A stretch of 64,000 nt of DNA from Conchocele bisecta (lineage: Eukaryota; Mollusca; Bivalvia; Lucinida; Thyasiridae). Below are positions 34,333 to 45,801 of the stretch, one piece after another. The stretch is from contig CM055266.1 of assembly GCA_029237695.1 (NCBI GenBank), forward strand, positions 118,581,581-118,645,580, written 5' to 3'. Within the stretch, counting starts at the first letter, position 1; every line of letters starts with the position of its first letter. A model generated the notes under the pieces. It searched no databases, was not told where the DNA came from, and saw only the letters and a program-made list of their open reading frames with translations. A program made the position numbers and the translations under genes.

Positions 34333-37142
34333 TTAAATGTTTCTAAACCGCTCAAAGCGGACGTCGTTGGCTAACCTTGCGTTCCAGTGCAATTCCTCAA
34401 CAGACGCTACAGCGAATTTGTATTTACGCTTCCAGAGCTCTTTCGGGTGGCATTGGTTATTCTCTGAGTAGGAATTTAGACAATCAGACAAGTTGTATTT
34501 CTCGAGCACTCGAAATAGTTCTGGAATGTAACCAAATTGTACTGTGCAGCTTTTCGTCAAAAACTGATACAATCTGAGTGTGAACAGATATTTTACAAGA
34601 TAAGTGTTGTCATATCTACACAACGTCACAAAGAAGTTGAGTTTTAGAGCGTCCATGTACGACTCCAATGAACACGTACCCAACATGCCCAGTGCACAGT
34701 CTGTTGGAGTTTGTCTCGGGAGTGATTGGGCAAGTTTAATGCAGAAGTGGTGCACTATTTCAAGTTTACGAATGTTTGTTGCAGATACGTATGGCCAGTG
34801 TCGTGTATGGTTTGCATATTTCTGCTTTCATTCCCCGAATACGATGACCGCACATTTGGCGGCGTTATAGCGAAATCTCCACATGGAGCTGTAGTTGCGG
34901 CAAATGTCTAGCGTGTTCTCGAGACAGCGTTTGTTCAGGGCGAGTAGGGCTGAATGATCAGTCACCAACAGTCAGTCCAAGGTGCGAATCGTTCAGTCGT
35001 TGTAATTGGTCATTGGTGTATATTGCGTAGAAAAGTGGAGAAGTTATTCCCCCTTGTCTGGAACCTTGTTGGACATTTACCCAGTCAGACAACACACCTT
35101 GGCATAATACCTTACTTCGCATGTTCTTATACATGTCCGAAAATATTCTAAGATCTTTGCCGCAAACACCAAATTCGTACAGCTTGCACAACAATCCATC
35201 AATCCAGACGCGGTCAAATGCCTTTTCGGCATCCAAAAAGCATGTGAATAACTCGCTACCCCTTTCCCGACAATAGTCAATGCACTCTTGCAATATAAAT
35301 GACACCATTTTGCAACTTTTATTTTTCTGGAATCCATTCTTTAGCGGGTGAAGTTTGTTTGGAAAGTTTTTACGCTCGAGTCTACTTAATAGCAACTTTT
35401 CGTACAGTTTCGAAATGAATGGTGTGAGAGAAATGGCTCTGTAACTGTTCGGATCGGTTAACGATTTACAATGACCTTTATGAAGCGTTACTATAAGTCC
35501 ATCTTTAAACGAATCGGGAACACGTTCCTGGTTTAGTAACTGCTTGAACAAGTTGTGTATGCATTGTTGAAGGCGATAACCACCGTATTTCAAATGTTCG
35601 TAAGTCACACAATCTGAGCTGGCTGCTTTTCCCAGAGGAAGTGACTTTATTAAAGTCGATAATTTCGTCCATTGATAGTTCGTGTGCAATTTCACAGTTA
35701 TCGCTATGCACATCGGGGTTATTGATTTGTAGTAACTGTTGAACTTTATTTTCGACAAAGATTTTGTTTTCTTCGGAAAAGTTGTCATCTATGGTAGGCG
35801 TGTACAGTGCGTTGAAGTAGTTGCGCCAGCCACAAGCAATTTTCCGTGGATCCGTCAGCACGGTGGAGCCGAAGCGCATTTCATTTCCAGGGTTGCATCG
35901 TTTGTTTTTTCGTCTCGAGTTTACGATTCTTCAAACCTGAGGTTGGTCAATTCTAGACATCTTGTCGATGCGTTCGTATTCCAGTCTTTGAAATTCATTC
36001 GCACTTATACGAAGTTTCTTTCTGAAAATGCGCTTAGATTCTTTGTAGTTGTTGTACACTACCGAATTTGTGTTTCTAGGCCGACCAGTGTTTATCCATA
36101 AAATGCGTTGTTCTTTCATAACGTTGTGTAATTCATTAAGTTCCGATGACCAGTAAAGCTTTAAATGTGGTTTAAACGCACGCTTTTGTAGACACGATTC
36201 AGAGGCTATACTAATACATTAAATTATAGTATTATATGCCTGATTAATGTCCTCGTATTGGACCACTTTATTGCTTAACAATGTGTCCAGTGTGCAGGTG
36301 TAGTTATATACGTCAGCCACCTTATTCCAGTTAAACACTGTAGTGCTAGGAGTACTACTAAATTAATTGCACGACGCGTTTTGGATTGATAGGGAACACA
36401 TTAGCGGCAAGTGACGGGACACATTCAGCCGGGCATCATCGACTACGGCGCACTCTGTAAAATCTGACATATAGTTTTCGTGTGACAATATATGGTCAAT
36501 ACAGCTGGGCGTCCCTCCATTGTATGGAATGAACGTGTATTTAGGACCGTGACACAGTGTGAGTTGCGTTACTGCCGTCATATTGCATTGGTGGAAGGCG
36601 CTAGACAGATAGACATCGCGACTGCGACACCCAGGTGTATGTGCATTCTCCACAAGTCGACCATTGAAGTCTCAAAGTACCACGACTAGACCATCGACTG
36701 AGTATTCTGAGTATAGGTCACACAGTTTATCAACGTATTCCTTGTATACTGCTAACGGATACGTTGATGTTGGCAGGTACACTTGAATAAAGTATATATA
36801 TTCACTGATGGTAACACTAATTTTAATACCAATATCCTATCATCGTCTATGTCGATTATTTTAACCATTCTATCAATGCGGGTATGCCACAGGAATGCGA
36901 CACCTCCCTTGCCAAGTCGTCTAGTGTTCAGACAGTTCGCGTCTTTGGACGTCACGCAATATGACTGGTAGTTTGAATTGAAACTGTCAAGAATGGTGGC
37001 ATTTTCAGGCAAGAGTCAATGCTCAGATAGCCCACATACGTCAATATCGCGGTTGCCGAGTTCACTGTCAAGATACGGAATACCGGTCATAATACCTGTA
37101 GCATTCCACGTCATAATGTTAATATTGGTTGTAGCCGCCATA
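34333..37142 (-). pseudogene. LINE ORF2: APE endonuclease and reverse transcriptase, decayed
   Basis: Starts at ATG 37142 (MAATTNINIMTWNATG). The endonuclease keeps MTWNA, a stop where SEHW is expected, RRLGKGGVAFLWH, SCIDHIL and NVSRHLPLMC. The reverse transcriptase keeps RAISLTPFISKLYEKLL, CFLDAEKAFDRVW (first catalytic Asp) and QGSRQGGITSPLFYAIY. The text then jumps from LGLTVGD to HSALLALNKRC, so the (Y/A)xDD block is deleted near 34958. The C-terminal part (34333-34755) is open. At least four frameshifts or stops occur. This enzyme would nick DNA and copy LINE RNA; this copy cannot. Confidence 0.88.
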
Positions 37143-37275
37143 ATTATTTAGTTGATTGCGTTGATTCTTGCCACGCTTGGACTGCGGTCTAGTGATCCAG
37201 TGTCGACACGACACTCCGTCCGGCCAGAAGTTCGGATCCCCGACGATGGGACCGTGTTCCTCCCATATCGAGATG

Positions 37276-37279
37276 TATG

Positions 37280-37331
<52 letters not shown>
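37276..37331. repeat. (GA)n microsatellite inside LINE ORF1
   Basis: About 28 GA repeats. On the coding strand it reads as LSLSLS. Confidence 0.97.
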
Positions 37332-37333
<2 letters not shown>

Positions 37334-37489
37334 CGGGTTACGACCATTAAATAATGTCAGCTGTGTGCATTTCACGTCGTTCTCTGACAGAAACTCGTGA
37401 ATGTCGTTTTCGGTTGCATCCAAGTCTATATTTCCAACGTAATATTTTGCTAAATTGTGACGTGCTACACCTCGAAATCTAGCCTGAGC

Positions 37490-37800
37490 ATTGGTGTTAC
37501 CACGATTAATATCACTGGACCTGCCAGTGTTGCCGTTGGCCTTGACACGATTAACGTAATCAACGGCTTTAGCGATGACGGTGTTTCCGTTGGCGTTACC
37601 ACGATTGACGTCATTAGCACTGGACGAGTTGCCGTTGACGTTACCACGATTGACGTCATTAGCGCCGGTCGAGTTCCCGTTGGCGTTACCACGATTGATG
37701 TCATTAGCGCCGGACGAGTTGCCGTTGACGTTACCACGAATAACGTCAGTCATTAGCGGCGGTCGAGTTCCCGTTGGTGTTACCACGATTACCGTGATTA
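37490..37800 (-). repeat. ~45-bp coding minisatellite in LINE ORF1
   Basis: GTTACCACGATTGACGTCAT and TAGCGCCGG(A/T)CGAGTT alternate about six times, coding on the minus strand for NRGN(A/V)NGNS(T/S)GAND. Confidence 0.85.
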
Positions 37801-38048
37801 GTAATGGCCGGATTACCATCACCATATTCCACTGTAACACATACAGGTTGTTCACAACCGGATCTCTGACGACGATCGTGTTCCGTCGATGCGATACTTA
37901 TTACGTCGGTGTCGTCGATTTCAAGTACGGGCGCCTGTGAGTTCGCGGTAGTGGATTGTGTGAACGTCTGAGTTCGAATATCTGTATCCACTGCGCTAGG
38001 GCGTGTGCGAACAAATGGAGCACCTGCGGACGCACGCATCAGTCCCGG

Positions 38049-38345
38049 TGTCGCATTTTCAAACTACTCCCCCTGATAAAAGTACTCCCCTATGGTAGTA
38101 CACAGACGGGAGTCGTTTTAAAATGGTTTAACTGCCATTTTCAAACGACTCCCCTCTGATACACAGACGGGAGTCGTTTGAAAATGGTTTAACTGCCATT
38201 TTCAAACGACTCCCCTCTAGTACACAGACGGGAGTCGTTTGAAAATGGTTTAACGGCCATTTTCAAACGACTCCCCTCTGATACACAGACGGGAGTAGTT
38301 TGAAAATGGTTTAACAGTCATTTTCAAACGACTCCCCTGGAATTA
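38049..38345 (+). repeat. Left TIR with tandem GACTCCC units
   Basis: About four units of roughly 60 bp: GTACACAGACGGGAGTCGTT, AAAATGGTTTAACTGCCATT, TTCAAACGACTCCCCTCT. Each unit is itself palindromic. Confidence 0.9.
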
Positions 38346-38534
38346 TAAAGGTGTGTGTTTAATACCTCAGCCATATCTGCTCTAGGGCTAGGATACGGCG
38401 GCCCAAAATCGATAGAAACGTGTGGCGGCCGTAGAGGCCGTAGCCATGCCGTAGAACCTAAAACCCTAAAATTCAGATAAATGTACGCCGTTTATGGTAA
38501 GCGTTTGCTCTTATGGTATACGATAAGCGGCTAC

Positions 38535-39217
38535 GTGCATAATCCCACCGTGCATGTACGCACTTACAATATACTGATGGGGAGTGATTTGAAAATGGGT
38601 GCACACGGCCATTTTCAAAGTACTCCACTGATTAAAACAACGAGAAGACGATATGACGCACATAATCACTTTACGCGTTTGTTATATATGACAAGCGTCT
38701 ACCGTGTTGGTCATTACGTTTAAAGTTTCATTGTCCATGCACCCATGTACAATATACTGATGGGGAGTGGTTTGAAAATGGATGCAAACGGCCATTTTCA
38801 AAGTACTCCCCTGATTAAAACAACGAGCAAGACGATATGACGCACACAATCACTTTACGCGTTTGTGATATAAGACAAGCGTCTACCGTGTTGGTCATTA
38901 CGTTTAAAGTTTCATTGTCCATGCACCCATGTACAATATACTGATGGGGAGTGGTTTGAAAATGGATGCAAACGGCCATTTTCAAAGTACTCCCCTGATT
39001 AAAACAACGAGCAAGACGATATGACGCACACAATCACTTTACGCGTTTGTGATATAAGACAAGCGTCTACCGTGTTGGTCATTACGTTTAAAGTTTCATT
39101 GTCCATGCACCCATGTACAATATACTGATGGGGAGTGGTTTGAAAATGGATGCAAACGGCCATTTTCAAAGTACTCCCCTGATTAAAACAACGAGCAAGA
39201 CGATATGACGCACACAA
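38535..39217 (+). repeat. 184-bp tandem units, near identical
   Basis: TTTCATTGTCCATGCACCCA recurs at about 38728, 38912 and 39096. Two units are identical over more than 200 bases. Each carries GGGGAGTGGTTTGAAAATGG, related to the TIR units. A first, diverged unit starts near 38535. Confidence 0.9.
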
Positions 39218-39474
39218 TCACTCTTCGCAAAGAAGACACCACAACAGTGGACCAGGACTACGTCGCCCCCTACCGCCTGTATGTACGTGACCGGTTGATA
39301 GAAGCGGGCGTGCCATACCATGACCGAGTGTGCTCCTTCCCCGACTGCAACACCAAGACGACCAAGAAGTCGGCATTCAGTCAATGCGAATACTGCAGCA
39401 GGTGGATGCATACTGCCTGTTGTAGCCCAACCGACTCAGTGTTTCGGTGCTGTTTCTGCACATGTGAACCATAA
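39205..39474 (+). CDS. PHD-like zinc-finger protein fragment of the Ginger1-like element
   Basis: An 89-residue frame. Cysteines and His are spaced as in a PHD finger: CSFPDC, CEYCSRWMHTAC, then CCFCTC (about residues 43-87), with the typical W two residues before M-H. PHD fingers usually read histone tails; in transposons they may guide integration. The start ATG lies at the end of the last 184-bp unit, so the repeat has supplied or replaced the N-terminus. It may be the C-terminal piece of a lost integrase. Whether it is expressed is unknown. Confidence 0.55.
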   Translation: MTHTITLRKEDTTTVDQDYVAPYRLYVRDRLIEAGVPYHDRVCSFPDCNTKTTKKSAFSQCEYCSRWMHTACCSPTDSVFRCCFCTCEP

Positions 39475-39634
39475 ACTGTGTATACCCCCATCAACATTGG
39501 CTAGCAAGTTATGAGTGCCTAAGCATCGTTGAAATGAATTGCCAATTTCAGTGCTAAATTGAAATGGTACCATGAATAGTTTCAGTTAGAAACATAGCTC
39601 TGGTTCAAGGAAATATGTGCAATCTGATCAGTAT
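39475..39634. other. 3' flank of the PHD-like frame
   Basis: No polyadenylation signal is clear and no other feature is seen. Confidence 0.4.
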
Positions 39635-40068
39635 GAAAGCATGAATTGACCATCGAGATGACGAGATGACGAGATATTTTATCTCAATATGTCGACATAA
39701 ATATCACGATATGTCGACATAACGTAAAACTATGTCGACATGTGGAGATAAATTATGTGGATGTGTTGCGATACTTCATCACGTCAAGTCGAAATGTTGA
39801 GTTGAAGTATCACGTTAAGTCGACATGTTAAGTTAAAGTATCACGTTACGTCGACATGTTGTGATCAATATCACGTTAAGTCGACATGTTGTTATAAACA
39901 TCGCGTTAAGTCGACATGATGAGTTAAAGCATCACGTTAAGTCGACATGTTGAGTTAAAGTATCACACTAGTTTTCACGTTATGTCGACATATATCGTGA
40001 TATTTATGTCGACATGTTGAGATAAAATATCTCGTCATCTCGTCATCTCGATGGTCAATTCATGCTTC
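39635..40068. mobile_element. Palindromic MITE rich in GTCGACAT
   Basis: Arms of about 95 bp (AGCATGAATTGACCATCGAG ... GAGATATTTTATCTCAA) are inverted at the ends. Inside are about ten GTCGACAT sites, most in a TATCACGTTAAGTCGACATG unit of about 32 bp. No protein. Confidence 0.88.
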
Positions 40069-41304
40069 CATAGATCAGGGCATTTGTTCTTTATTCAGAC
40101 ATCGAGGTAACATCAATTAGAGTCAGACTATGCGTAACTCATCTTCTCATGCACATTCCAGGGTTTGGCAAATTATTTAGTATATAAAAATAACATGTAC
40201 TACATAAAAAAGAAACACAAAGTCTCGAAATTCGTATATAAATCGTAGTCTGGAAACCAAATAAAGTTGTTGGGGTATCCACCCTCAATGTTTACATTCT
40301 GCGTGTATTCTACTGTCCAGCTATTATTGATTCGTCAATTTGAAACAATGAAATTACCCACTACCATGTGACACACAATACACAAGGCACAGTCACAAGA
40401 ATTGGTGAACGATATATAAAAGGTTGTATCTAAGACATTGTTTTCATTTTTTGAATGCATGTGCCTGCTTTGTTTGTTTATATTCGATATACATTTATTT
40501 GTTGAATTATATCATAGCCTGATTTATGGATGGTAACGCATAGTCTGACTTTAATATGTACATGGACATAAGTGATACGATTAGAATAGACTGTTTTTAT
40601 TTGGGGCAGGTGCTAGGGTGGTGTGCAAACTTGCAAAAAGCAATACGTTCTGATTGCATGTTAGAGAGGCCCTGTCACTGGCGAGCTCGTGTATTGGATC
40701 CTTTTTATATACATAACCTCAACATATGCGACCAGCGTAGACCCCAGATCAGCCTGCGCATATGGACCAGCGTAGACCCCATATCATCCTGCGCATATGT
40801 GCTATCTGATCAGGGGATATCTGTACGATGTTCTTTATTCATACATCAGGGTAGCTTCACAATATGAACATGTAATTGGATAATGTAGCTGACTCATTTA
40901 TCAAACTTTCAGTAAACTAATTCCTTACTCGCAAGCTCGTTTGGAATTAATTTACTAAAAGTTCGATAAATGAACAATGACTGAATAAATGGAGGAGACT
41001 ACTGTTCTTATTGAATGTTGTATTTCCGAAATGAATGATCTTCATAGGTAGCGAAAATCGGCGCACTTAACAGCCGTAAAATAGCTAGCCGTTTGTATGT
41101 CTGGTCATACATTTCAAATCTACGCAATGCTAGTTATAGCACGGTGTTACAACCCTCCCCTTAAATGGCGTTCAGATATTGCAGATACGGATGTGTGTAT
41201 ATATTATTGCTAGGGACTTGTCTTTCTTACAAGAATATTGATACGGGCCAATTTGCTTATACATTTGTGAAGTCCGTTCTCACATGTAGTGTTACTGTTA
41301 TGGT
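40069..41304. other. No gene; GATCAG repeat at 40690-40850
   Basis: ACCAGCGTAGACCCCAGATC and CAGCCTGCGCATATG repeat twice in tandem near 40731-40800, then CTGATCAGGGGATATCTGT. The rest is unremarkable apart from TTAATTTACTAAAAGTTCGA near 40947, which is inverted relative to 40906. Confidence 0.55.
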
Positions 41305-41521
41305 ATGCACCTATCAATGAGTTGCCCCAGGGGGGAGCGGCGGGCACACAGGGGACATTAGACAGCCAGATGATTCCCGGGGGTGGGATTTAGATATGCC
41401 AAACGTTTTGCACATTTTATAGCAATTGTGTATGAATTTAGACACCCCAAAACTGAAATTGTCTAATTCCCCTGGGTCAGCCTGCCGCTCCCCCCTTGGG
41501 GCAAAACATTGATAGGTGCAT
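41305..41521. mobile_element. 217-bp MITE with ATGCACCTATCAATG ends
   Basis: ATGCACCTATCAATGAGTTG / CCCCAGGGGGGAGCGGC on the left is inverted at the right (GCCGCTCCCCCCTTGGGGC ... ATAGGTGCAT). Confidence 0.88.
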
Positions 41522-43034
41522 TAGTCTTGCTCATTGTCCCTCTAGGGGTTATTTGTTTTTTGGTATTTGGGTTTGCAAAGATATTGGGTACTAAAATAGA
41601 ATAATAAATTGGGCAGGACAGAAACGAAACAACCATGTAAACAAACTATGACAATAGTCAGCAGCGGTTACATAGCCTTCTACATGGCAAAAACTGCACT
41701 GCAATGTACATATAATTCCTAATAAACTCAATATTTAGATGAACAAGAATCAGAATATCCCGACCTGGTGCAAGGCCCAGTCCTCACCAGAGTTATTCAG
41801 CTCTAGCCCAAAAGCAATATGATTAGTACATGTATTATCCATTTTAATGGGCATGATATGATTTAACTCTTTAGTTTAGTACTAGATGTAAAAAAATATC
41901 ATGGGATGTATGTCGGTGTCCATAAACATATCTAAACTAGATAAGGGATGTTTACGTAATTTTTTCTGCAAAAATGTATATGTTGCGACTCCCAAAGGGT
42001 CGCGAAATATACTTTTTTGTGGAGAAAAAAGAAAAAAATCAAAATCTTGCGGATTTGCAATTTTAGAACTTTTGGCCACCCTGCAACTTCAATTTGATCC
42101 ACTGTATGCAGGGCTATGATGAAAAACATTTTTCATTGTCTTTTTTTTAAATATTTTCCCCAAAAACTCCTGTTATGCCCTTTAATATGGCAATCAAGGA
42201 CAATAGACCAAACATACATGTCAACAGTATTATATGTATCTTGTGAAAATTGATCAATGATTACCTGACTTTATTTATATTACATGTTGTTCCGATGTTT
42301 CATTACACCATATTCAGCTGGCTATATATTTTGTTCTTTATTACACCACCAAATACATGTATTTTCAAACTGACATGAATAATATATGCCCAGAATTTGA
42401 CCCGTGGTTTGCGAACTTCTGGTATATGCTGGTCCAATATGGCGATTAAGCCATAGCCACACTAAACTAAACACAAGGAATATATCGACGGGAAATTGCT
42501 TGAAATTGGACAATTACACTATTAACAGCCACTGCACCACCCCTTCCAACAGACATGCAAGCGCGCTAGTATCAATACATTTCCGTTGAAAAAAATGTTA
42601 TATTGTATGAGCCAACTTGTGATTTAGTGGATTTAGTGGAAGTTTCCCGTGCTGTCACTCGGAATACTTCATTCCAACACAATTTTTACAACTGATGCAT
42701 TCACAAATGATCAAACTTCATTTTCCGTACAGGTTGTAGTACTACCATCCTTACCGATTTCCAGCAATCTATCCATGAACATGGTGGGACGTTTCTACTA
42801 TGTGGCAGTATAATTATATACATACTATTATTATACAGTCAACTCGTGATAGTTTGGAAAACATAATGATGGCACTGGTGCGTAGATTAATCACAAAATC
42901 ATTTATTATACCGCAGTCACATTTGCCACGGCGGCCGTACGGTCTTTCAATTTCTACGGCCAATATCAATTCTACGGCCATCGCAAAAGATAGGTATGAT
43001 GACCCTGCGGCAACCGCAGTTTTTCTACGCTCAC
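41522..43034. other. No supported gene; interior of the Ginger-like element
   Basis: Frames are short and none shows integrase motifs. 42940-42990 has CTACGGCC phrases echoing 38425-38450 near the other end, so subterminal sequence is partly shared. Confidence 0.45.
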
Positions 43035-43274
43035 ACCTTTATAATTCCAGGGGAGTCGTTTGAAAATGGCAGTTAAACCATTTTCAAACTACTCCCGTCT
43101 GTGTACCAGAGGGGAGTCGTTTGAAAATGGCAGTTAAACCATTTTCAAACGACTCCCGTCTGTGTACTAAAGGGGAGTCATTTGAAAATGGCAGTTAAAC
43201 CATTTTCAAACGACTCCCGTCTGTGTACTAGAGGGGAGTCGTTTGAAAATGGGGAGTACTTTGAAATTCCTACA
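43035..43274 (-). repeat. Right TIR with tandem GACTCCC units
   Basis: The same roughly 60-bp unit reversed, about four times, ending GGGGAGTACTTTGAAATTCC TACA at 43274. Outer bases pair with the left end. Confidence 0.9.
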
Positions 43275-43278
43275 CCGG

Positions 43279-43945
43279 CATATCGAATATTGGTGCAGGC
43301 GGCCCATATTGTTCGTTAGATGCGTATGACAAACTATTGTTTTTGCTCGTGTTATTTGACGATTTTGTAATTTCTATCACTGTAGAACACATGTCGTTTA
43401 TTTTAGCGCCGATGTTTGAAGCTAGTGATTGGAAGCAGTCTTCTAGCTTCGTCATATTGTTCTCACTCATTTTTGTTTCAATGTCTTTGATTTGACGTTT
43501 AACGACGTTCATGTCGTTTGCTGACCTACTGACAGCATTTTCCGCATCACATGCCTTCTTTTGTGCTGTCTCAATGAACGTTTGTGTTTCGTTCTGTTTC
43601 GTTTTGAAATCACTTACATGCGATTTCATTGCATTGTTCCCAGCGGTGATTAGGACACGTAATTACTCGACCGTTAGCATTGTCTTGAACGTTAACGTCA
43701 ATTTCGCCCATTTTAGTAGTCATAGCTTGTCTGTTTTTTTCCAGACTAGTTACTAGCGAGGAAACCTTTGCGATACCTTCAAATAACGATTTGCATGCAA
43801 ATTCTTTATCCTTAGTGAGTTTTGGAAACAAATGTTTGTCTATGTTCGTCTTACTTTTGCATAGGGTGACAATTTCATATTTTGTCCCAATTGCACACGT
43901 TTGTAACGGATTATAGCAACTGCATGCAAAAGGTGAACACACATT
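43279..43945 (-). pseudogene. LINE ORF1, N-terminal part
   Basis: Two overlapping frames read leftward. The first has a Cys-rich start (CSPFACSCYNPLQTC) and a helical stretch. The second has coiled-coil sequence (TFIETAQKKACDAENAVSR, KRQIKDIETKMSENN), ending PAPIFDMP at the insertion. A frameshift lies near 43620. It joins 37145-38048 in frame. Confidence 0.72.
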
Positions 43946-44150
43946 GTTTTGACTAACAAAGGAAAAGGTACATGTATTTGTTCATTGTGTTTCCTTTGCA
44001 TAAGTAGAATTTTCTGATCATACATATTATATCTAAGTAACACTGGTTATTAGCTGCTGAGGATATGTCATTATATATGTTTGCAGAAAATCCTAAATAT
44101 TTCCTTCTATGTGTTCAGAAGTATATGTCGCGACTACCATTTTAACCGTT
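43850..44150 (-). repeat. LINE 5' region, duplicated at 32985-33285
   Basis: See 32985-33285. The shared part includes the AAATCCTAAATATTTCCTTC block that also appears near 22225, so an older MITE may sit in the LINE leader. Confidence 0.7.
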
Positions 44151-44309
44151 TCGTATACTTTCATTGAGAAATAACTAAAATAATTAATAATAAAATATTT
44201 CATAAATTTCTTACCTGTAAAGGTGTATTCTCAAAGAAATATGTTAAAGATCAGATGTGGATGGAATGCGAGCAAAACGGTTGGTAAAAGAGAATTTCAC
44301 TGTACATTT

Positions 44310-45640
44310 GCATCGTTTTTAGCTCACCTGCACGAAGTGCAGAAGAGCTTATGGCATACCCCCGGCGTCGTCGGCGTCCACAAACTTAATGTTGGGGTAA
44401 ATGTCTTATAACTTCTGTTTCCTTTCATGGAACACCTTGTTAGTTCATACATGCATTCCTCAGATGACCCTCTGTCATGTTGTAGCAAATCCATGACCCA
44501 CTACCCAGCCCTTACCCCAAGGTCAAGGTCACAAACTTAGCACATTCATAAACTTAACGTTGTGGTAAATGTTGTGTAACTTCTGTTTATTTACAGGGAA
44601 CGCCTTCATATTTCATACATGCATTCATCTGATGATACTCTATCGTGCTATAGCACATCCATGACCCACCCTCCCCCACCCCTTTCCCCAAGGTCAATGT
44701 CACAAACTTAGCACATTCATTAACTTAACGTTGGGGTAAATGTCTTATAATATATGTTTCCTTTCATGGAACGCCTTGATATTTCATACATGCATTCATC
44801 TGATGATACTCTATCATGCTATAGCAAATCCATGACCGACCGCCCACCCTTACCCCAAGGTCACAAACTTAATTAGCACATTCATAAACTTAACGTTGGG
44901 GTAAATGTCTTGTAACATCTGTTTCCTACGGTGGCACAGAGGGGACATGGAAATATGTTTTACTTTCGCGTGCGCACGCAATAGGTTTTGCGTGCGCACG
45001 CGATAGGTTTTACGTGCGCACGCGATATGTTTTGCGTGCGCACTCGATAGCTATTGCGTGCGCACGCGATATGTTTTGCGTGCGCACGCGATAGCTATTG
45101 CGTGCGCACGCGATATATAGCTATTGCGTGCGCACGCGATAGCTTTCATTGGCTAATATATCACGTGCGCACGTGCGCACGCTAAACCTATCGCGTACGC
45201 ACGCAATAGCTATCGCGTGTGCACGCAAAACCTATTGCGTGCGCATACGAAAGTAAAATAAATATGTCCATGTCCCCTCTGTGCCACCGTAGTTTTCTTT
45301 CACGGAACGCCTTGATATTCCATACATGCATTCCTCAGATGACCCTCTATAATGCTGTAGCAAATCCACGACCCACCACCCAACCCAAGGCCAATGTCAC
45401 AAACTTAGCATGTTCATAAACTTAACGTTAGGGTAAATGTTGTGTAACTTCTGTTTCTTTACAGGGAACGCTTTGATATTGTATACATGCATTCATCTGA
45501 TGATCCTCTATTGTGCTACAACAAATCCATGGCCCACCCCCACCCCATTCCCCAAGATCAACAATCAACATCATAAACTTAACGTTGGAGTAAATGTCTT
45601 TTTATAACTTATTGTCTTATTGTCTTAATCTTATTGTCTT
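44310..45640 (+). repeat. Hairpin-led ~170-bp tandem array
   Basis: Begins TTAGCTCACCTGCACGAAGT / GCAGAAGAGCTTATGG, then GGCGTCGTCGGCGTCC. Units with AACTTAACGTTGGGGTAAAT, ATTTCATACATGCATTCATC and CCCCAAGGTCAAGGTCACAA start near 44386, 44554, 44724, 44890, 45420 and 45580. A MITE interrupts the fourth unit. Confidence 0.88.
44936..45292. mobile_element. MITE with CTACGGTGGCACAGAGGGGA ends and GCGTGCGCACGC core
   Basis: Ends are inverted over about 40 bases. The inside is about ten GCGTGCGCACGCGATAG(C) units, which switch to the opposite strand sense near 45160. Inserted in the tandem array. Confidence 0.92.
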
Positions 45641-45801
45641 ATTTCAGTGATGCAGTCTGATCACTGGCTGCAAAGATCAGTCAAGAAAACCTTCATAATT
45701 ACTTGAAAACATAATTTACAGTTGAATCCGATTGTTTCAATGTATTGTATCATGATCATCAGCATGTGCATTGGTCCAAAACATAAAAGCTCAGACATCT
45801 G

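Larger units (their letters stand above)
37145..38048 (-). pseudogene. LINE ORF1, C-terminal part
   Basis: Reads leftward from the Ginger-like insertion: MRASAGAPFVRTRPSA, a stretch of RGNANGNS-type 15-residue repeats, RRM-like YYVGNIDLDATENDIHEFL, and a short tail ending just before ORF2. ORF1 proteins of LINEs bind RNA. A (CT)n expansion interrupts it near 37278-37331. It continues in frame into 43279-43945 once the insertion is removed. Confidence 0.75.
38049..43274 (+). mobile_element. Ginger1-like DNA transposon inserted in LINE ORF1
   Basis: CCGG is duplicated at 38045-38048 and 43275-43278. The ends read TGTCGCATTTTCAAACTACT and, inverted, TGTAGGAATTTCAAAGTACT. Removing the element and one CCGG puts LINE ORF1 back in one frame, which confirms both boundaries. 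As I recall, Ginger1 transposons have TGTNR ends, 4-bp CCG-rich target duplications, an integrase related to Gypsy integrases and often a PHD finger. A PHD-like ORF lies at 39205-39474; no integrase is visible, so this is a deletion derivative carrying several later insertions. Confidence 0.75.

Noticed and set aside
37457..37940. Plus-strand repetitive proteins (VTTIDVIS type)
   Set aside because: Antisense shadow of the LINE ORF1 minisatellite.
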